DNA of 11,079 nucleotides from NCBI GenBank assembly GCA_024232355.1, contig JAAEPW010001323.1, forward strand, positions 1 to 11,079, given 5' to 3'. The DNA comes from Chloroflexota bacterium. Its GTDB lineage: Bacteria; Chloroflexota; Anaerolineae; B4-G1. Of the stretch, positions 8,279 through 11,079 are shown one piece after another (position 1 is the first letter of the stretch; every line of letters begins with the position of its first letter). Both the position numbers and the translations under genes were made by a program. The notes beneath the pieces are model-generated. The model was given only the letters and a program-made list of their open reading frames with translations, did no database searches and was not told the origin of the DNA.

Positions 8279-8445
8279 AGTCTATGGCTATTTTTAAGAA
8301 TCAGTGATTATGACAAGGCTACAATTGTTCTGTAACAAAGTCGAGTCATCGCTACTACATATTGGGGTGAGCAATCATTGCTTCGCTAGATATGGGGTGG
8401 GGGAGACAAGACGATGTCCGTTTGCACCAAGTCATAACATGCGGG

Positions 8446-8464
8446 GAAGATTTTGTGCGAAAAA
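8446..8464 (+). repeat. 19-bp direct repeat, copy 3, beside the right inverted repeat
   Basis: GAAGATTTTGTGCGAAAAA ends 2 bp before the right inverted repeat. It is one base different from copy 2. No equivalent is seen at the left end, so the two ends are asymmetric. Confidence 0.6.
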
Positions 8465-8466
8465 TT

Positions 8467-8483
8467 GCGTGTTCTTCATTGCT
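8467..8483 (-). repeat. Right terminal inverted repeat
   Basis: Read on the minus strand it is AGCAATGAAGAACACGC, matching the left end at 16 of 17 positions. Confidence 0.75.
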
Positions 8484-8494
8484 GAACTTGGTTC
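8484..8494 (+). repeat. Right 11-bp target-site duplication
   Basis: GAACTTGGTTC, identical to 6392-6402. The pre-insertion site can be rebuilt as the sequence up to 6391 joined to 8484 onward. Confidence 0.7.
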
Positions 8495-8503
8495 AGCGAT
8501 TCA

Positions 8504-8773
8504 CTACCGGACACTTTTTGCTAAAGGCATCTGAAAAGCAACAGGAATATGCTCATCAATGAAATGATCGAGCAAACTCAATCCAAGTTGGAAGAGGCTC
8601 AAATCACAACGATCAGGGCGATGAATGATCTTGACCTAGTCATCTTGCTTGGCAATCGCCCCCAGATAGATGATCCAGATGTAAGCCAAGCAAGCAGCAA
8701 TAAGCAAGCGAGTAAGACGCACTGGATCCGAGATGTGACTTTTGTGCAAATTGAGACCTCGGCTTTTCTGGTA
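8504..8773 (-). pseudogene. C-terminal remnant of an older IS4-like transposase with an amber codon
   Basis: Translation from 8773 gives about 90 codons: YQKSRGLNLHKSHISDPVRL, then TRLLIAACLAYIWIIYLGAI and AKQDD. A TAG follows at 8636-8638, then VKIIHRPDRCDLSLFQLGLS and a terminal FQMPLAKSVR with TAG at 8504-8506. From memory this pattern (QKSRG..LHKSH.SDP.RL..RLLIAACLAYIW..YLG, then a Trp where the TAG stands, then RCDLSLFQLGL) is the end of IS4-type transposases, so TGG has become TAG. Upstream of 8773 the likeness stops, only about 38 bp from the response-regulator stop, so the rest has been deleted. There is no start codon and it is non-functional. The newer element sits about 10 bp past its natural end. 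Confidence 0.75.
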
Positions 8774-8810
8774 CGGGACCATAATCTTGGAGAGTGAAAG
8801 TCACATTGGG

Positions 8811-9449
8811 CTAGAACTCTGCGGGCAAAATCCCATTGCGCAGGGCAACGGCAACAGCCTCAGCGCGAGAGTTCACGCCCAGTTTGTTAAAGATGCTGGT
8901 CATGTGGGCCTTGACGGTCCGCTCGGTGATGTACAAGCGCGCGGCGATCTCTTTGTTGGCCGCACCTTGGGCCAAAAACTCCATCACTTGCATCTCGCGT
9001 TCTGAAAGCACCCCTGCCTTGATCGATTTGGGTTCGGACAGGTGGGCGACGACCCTGTCCACCACCGCCGACGGCAGCAACGACTCGCCGCGCGCGGTTG
9101 CCCGAATGGTCTCAAACAGCACCTGGCGACTGGCGTCCTTGAGCAGATACCCCCGCGCACCGGCGCGCAAGCCCCGCACGATGTACGTGTCATCGTCGTA
9201 GGTCGTCAGGATGACGACTTCCACCGTTGGATGGCGGGCCTTGATCTGCTGGATCGCCTGTATGCCGTCCACGTTAGGCATTCATAGATCCATCAGCACC
9301 ACGTCGGGCAAAAGCTCTCCTACCAACTTGACCGCTTCCGCACCGTCGGTCGCTTCGCCCACCGGGACCAGGTCTTGGATGACCTCCAAGATGGTACGCA
9401 GCCCTTCGCGCACTACCAGGTGGTCGTCTACGATGAGAATACGAATCAT
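8811..9449 (-). pseudogene. NarL/LuxR-type response regulator interrupted by an in-frame TGA
   Basis: The full frame has 212 sense positions plus the stop, normal for the NarL family. Receiver: acidic pair Asp8/Asp9 in ILIVDDH, phospho-acceptor Asp54 in VVLMDL, then TGA at codon 56 (9282-9284) exactly where relatives have Arg or a similar residue (MDLRMPNVDG). Thr82/83 and Lys104 (GYLLKD) follow. The LuxR-type helix-turn-helix is at about 148-206 (LSEREMQVMEFLAQG, NKEIAARLYITERTVKAHM). CGA to TGA is one transition. ATG follows the TGA directly, so reinitiation could yield a 156-residue C-terminal piece lacking Asp54. The gene starts one base after the kinase TGA stop, so the two are coupled. 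The alternatives are readthrough or a sequence error. TGA serves as a normal stop for the kinase and the channel gene, which argues against a changed code. Confidence 0.85.
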
Positions 9450-10679
9450 TCACTCTCTCCCTATTTTCAGCGTGACCTTTGTCCCTTGGTCCAACACACT
9501 CTCCACCCGCACTGCGCCTCCAAGACGTGTGGCTCGTTCTTGCATTCCGATCAATCCAAAACAGTCGGGCTGATCCAGTGCTCCGGTCAGATCGAATCCT
9601 ATACCGTCGTCCCGCACCACGACCCGCAATTCACCATTGTCGTTCTCTGTCAGCTGGACAAGAACGCGGCTGGCGATGGCGTGGCGGTCAATGTTGCTCA
9701 AGCACTCTTGGACAATGCGCAATATGTTCTGGGCCACTTGTGGTGATACGTCTGACAAATCTACATCGGCCTCAAAAGTGGTATGCACATCGGCGGTGAC
9801 CGCAAGTTGGTCCACCTCCTGTCGTAGGGCATCAATCAAGTGACCCTTTTCCAATGCCGACGGGCGCAACGCCCGGATCGCGCGGCGGGCCTCGTCCAGT
9901 GTCGTTCTGGCTCGCTGCATTGCTTGCTGTACCACAACTTGTGCCCGATCAGCGTTATCATTTTCCAGGTGACTGTCGACCGCTTCCAGTTGCAGGATCA
10001 GTCCAGCTACGCCTTGCGCCAACGTGTCGTGCAACTCACACGCCATCCGTTCCCTCTCTTGAGTAATCGTCAGTTCCTCAACTTGATCGGCATACGCTTG
10101 CAACTGACGGTGCGCGATCTCCAATTCGCGCAGTAATGACTGTGCCTGCTCGCGAGCCTGTGTCTGGCGGGTAAAGAGCAGTACATAAGTAAGCACTAAT
10201 AAAAAGGCACCACTGACGGCGACTGCACTTTGCACGAACGCTTGAAATCCCCACATCATCGTGACGTGGAGCAGTATGAGCACAAAGAAAAACAAAGCGA
10301 CCAGTGCTACTGCGCGCCGGTCAGGCCACAAGAGTCCACCAGCCTCGCTTACCAACGTCATTGAGAGCCCGATTATGAACCATTGTGAACTTGTTAGCCA
10401 ACTGATGGCAAAGACCAATGCCCCCTGCACGACGATATAGAATGGCACCCAGCGTTTGCCAGCAGGTAGACGCAGACAGAGCAGGTGCAAGCCGCTGTGC
10501 ATAAGCAGCAGCACAGTAAAAGGTATCAAACGCGCTGGTTCTCGCAGAGACTCGTTATTGACCAGTATGAACGCATAGGCTGCGATTATCACCAGATATA
10601 GGATCATAAAAAAAGGCAATCTCGCAGTCAGATCATCATTGTGTGAATGCTCTGCATTGAAAACAGATTTCCGTGTCAT
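9450..10679 (-). CDS. NarL-type membrane sensor histidine kinase (HisKA_3 + HATPase_c)
   Basis: 409 residues from ATG 10679, which has AGAGG 7 bases upstream. A TTG one codon earlier is less likely. Six predicted membrane helices (about 21-40, 50-72, 77-96, 99-118, 122-146, 148-170) form the sensor with very short loops, so the signal is probably sensed within the membrane. A coiled linker (172-205) follows, then the dimerisation and phospho-acceptor region with His217 in RMACELHDTLAQG. The ATPase domain has N-box QECLSNIDRHA (324-334), G1 DDGIGF (357-362) and G2 GLIGMQERA (375-383). It should autophosphorylate His217 and pass phosphate to Asp54 of the adjacent regulator. The architecture resembles LiaS/DesK-like kinases of the envelope or membrane-state type, but the stimulus is unknown. 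The gene looks intact although its partner is interrupted. Confidence 0.93.
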   Translation of the reverse strand: MTRKSVFNAEHSHNDDLTARLPFFMILYLVIIAAYAFILVNNESLREPARLIPFTVLLLMHSGLHLLCLRLPAGKRWVPFYIVVQGALVFAISWLTSSQWFIIGLSMTLVSEAGGLLWPDRRAVALVALFFFVLILLHVTMMWGFQAFVQSAVAVSGAFLLVLTYVLLFTRQTQAREQAQSLLRELEIAHRQLQAYADQVEELTITQERERMACELHDTLAQGVAGLILQLEAVDSHLENDNADRAQVVVQQAMQRARTTLDEARRAIRALRPSALEKGHLIDALRQEVDQLAVTADVHTTFEADVDLSDVSPQVAQNILRIVQECLSNIDRHAIASRVLVQLTENDNGELRVVVRDDGIGFDLTGALDQPDCFGLIGMQERATRLGGAVRVESVLDQGTKVTLKIGRE

Positions 10680-10682
10680 CAA

Positions 10683-10858
10683 CAGACCTCTCAGTTGGTC
10701 ATCCTTTGATCAATTGTACCATGAAAGGGTACAGTGACGCAATTGGCCTTTCGTACAATGTCCTCAAGTACAGGTGCAAAAGTTCCCTTGTGAACGATTT
10801 ATCAACCGAAACGGAAGCATATAACAAAGAACCTCAAATACCTAAAAAGGAGAATATC
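10683..10858. other. Intergenic region upstream of the divergent kinase operon
   Basis: Holds the kinase promoter, the ATTGTAC/GTACAAT inverted repeat, and an A-rich stretch (10815-10850) leading into a strong SD. I see no convincing plus-strand promoter. TATAAC at 10820-10825 lacks a matching -35. No known RNA or riboswitch is recognised. Confidence 0.4.
10713..10742 (-). promoter_or_regulatory. Candidate promoter for the kinase-regulator operon
   Basis: Minus strand: -35 TTGCGT (10737-10742), 18-base spacer, -10 TACAAT (10713-10718), giving a leader of about 25-30 nt to ATG 10679. The -10 is half of a 7-bp inverted repeat, ATTGTAC (10713-10719) with GTACAAT (10753-10759). The other arm gives a TACAAT on the plus strand, but without a good -35. 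Confidence 0.45.
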
Positions 10859-10879
10859 ATGACAGGACTTTCCCATTGA
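10859..10879 (+). CDS. Possible six-residue peptide MTGLSH (leader peptide or broken gene start)
   Basis: ATG preceded by AAAAAGGAGAATATC, a strong SD with good spacing. The frame reads M-T-G-L-S-H and stops at TGA. The same frame continues through a TAG at 10913-10915 to the next ATG at 10967, 36 codons on. It may be a leader peptide, a short uORF, or the start of a gene broken by two stops. No family is recognised and no terminator or attenuator hairpin follows clearly. Confidence 0.3.
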   Translation: MTGLSH

Positions 10880-10966
10880 CATAACATAGAGGACCCTGTC
10901 GAGTTGGCAAGATAGGACAAGTGTGGCATCCTTGGAGAAATTACAAAAACTCAGAAGGAGGATAAG

Positions 10967-11079
10967 ATGTCCAGGGTTATGCAAACAGGGTCTGTACCGA
11001 ATCATACACGACGAAAAGACGAAAGTCAAAAGCGCAAGCGCAAAGAGCGGAAAAAGCATTGGCGAGAAAAGCAAGAGAT
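10967..11079 (+). CDS. Start of a highly basic hypothetical protein (runs off the window)
   Basis: ATG follows AGAAGGAGGATAAG, a near-ideal SD. The 37 codons present start MSRVMQTGSVPNHTRRKDES and go on with QKRKRKERKKHWREKQE, strongly rich in Lys and Arg with a helical look. No signal peptide or known domain is visible. A basic N-terminal extension on a nucleic-acid-binding protein or a small ribosome-associated protein is possible, but nothing specific can be said. The minus strand shows an overlapping open frame that reads as hydrophobic shadow. Confidence 0.5.
   Translation, partial: MSRVMQTGSVPNHTRRKDESQKRKRKERKKHWREKQE

Larger units (their letters stand above)
6403..8483 (-). mobile_element. 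Insertion sequence, about 2.08 kb, DDE transposase type, inactivated
   Basis: The boundaries are set by 17-bp terminal inverted repeats (6403-6419 and 8467-8483, one mismatch) and an 11-bp direct flanking repeat. Inside is one transposase gene on the minus strand (8035-6570), broken in the middle. About 170 bp of non-coding DNA lies at the left end and about 450 bp at the right end, the latter with a long hairpin and GTGCGAAAAA repeats. An 11-bp or longer duplication is typical of IS4-type elements, and the transposase looks like the IS4 superfamily (DDE_Tnp_1-like). I could not assign a named family. The element interrupts the end of an older IS remnant. Confidence 0.75.

Noticed and set aside
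8304..8534. Plus-strand frame of 76 codons across the right inverted repeat
   Set aside because: It crosses the element boundary and the target duplication, with no SD and no recognisable composition.
8549..8797. Plus-strand frame of 82 codons with a modest SD
   Set aside because: It lies antisense to the IS4-like transposase remnant, whose minus-strand translation is clearly protein-like.
8811..9449. TGA reassigned to an amino acid in this organism
   Set aside because: TGA is the terminal stop of the kinase and of the MscS gene at the expected lengths, so the standard code is used.
10802..11074. Minus-strand frame of 90 codons, hydrophobic
   Set aside because: It is the complement of a Lys/Arg-rich plus-strand gene, which naturally gives a Phe/Leu-rich shadow. 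It has no SD.
1..11079. CRISPR array, tRNA, rRNA, toxin-antitoxin pair or phage genes
   Set aside because: No regularly spaced repeats of the right size, no cloverleaf or rRNA-like segments and no recognisable defence or phage proteins were found by reading both strands.

Overview
The window (11,079 bp) reads as a bacterial chromosome segment with intermediate G+C, mixed ATG/GTG starts and Shine-Dalgarno (SD) sites before several genes. The MscS/WYL/BipA/RhlE/NarL-type kinase content fits many phyla. The decayed transposase tail at 8504-8773 resembles, from memory, IS4-type transposases common in Chloroflexota. I infer Chloroflexota only tentatively.

Layout. (1) 1-2974, plus strand: the end of an unidentified gene, an NAD-dependent sugar epimerase/dehydratase, an MscS-type small mechanosensitive channel and a WYL-domain regulator. 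Spacings are 7 bp, 11 bp and a 34-bp overlap, so this is probably one operon with envelope and stress roles. (2) 2987-6137, minus strand: a RhlE-type DEAD-box RNA helicase followed after 16 bp by the ribosome-associated GTPase TypA/BipA. A near-consensus sigma70 promoter (6356-6384) and a leader of about 212 nt containing a perfect 12-bp hairpin precede the helicase. Both products act on ribosomes or RNA, so this is a plausible cold/stress translation operon. (3) 6392-8494: a complete insertion sequence of about 2.08 kb, with 17-bp terminal inverted repeats and an 11-bp target duplication. Its DDE transposase is broken by a 29-bp insertion made of interleaved palindromes, and its 450-nt non-coding end holds a long hairpin and spaced repeats. 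(4) 8504-8773: the tail of an older IS4-like transposase with an amber codon. The younger element landed about 10 bp beyond its stop. (5) 8811-10679, minus strand: a NarL/LiaR-type two-component pair. The sensor kinase looks intact, but the response regulator has an in-frame TGA two codons after its phospho-acceptor Asp54. (6) 10680-11079: a non-coding stretch, then two plus-strand reading frames with strong SD sites: a six-codon peptide and the start of a very basic protein that leaves the window.

The right half is the unusual part. Three independent lesions (response-regulator stop, transposase insertion, amber in the old remnant) lie within 2.1 kb of nested mobile DNA. Nothing resembling CRISPR, tRNA, rRNA or a defence island was seen. 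No wholly new system can be claimed. The best candidates for novelty are the interleaved-palindrome insertion, the structured end of the insertion sequence and the short peptide tandem at the right edge.
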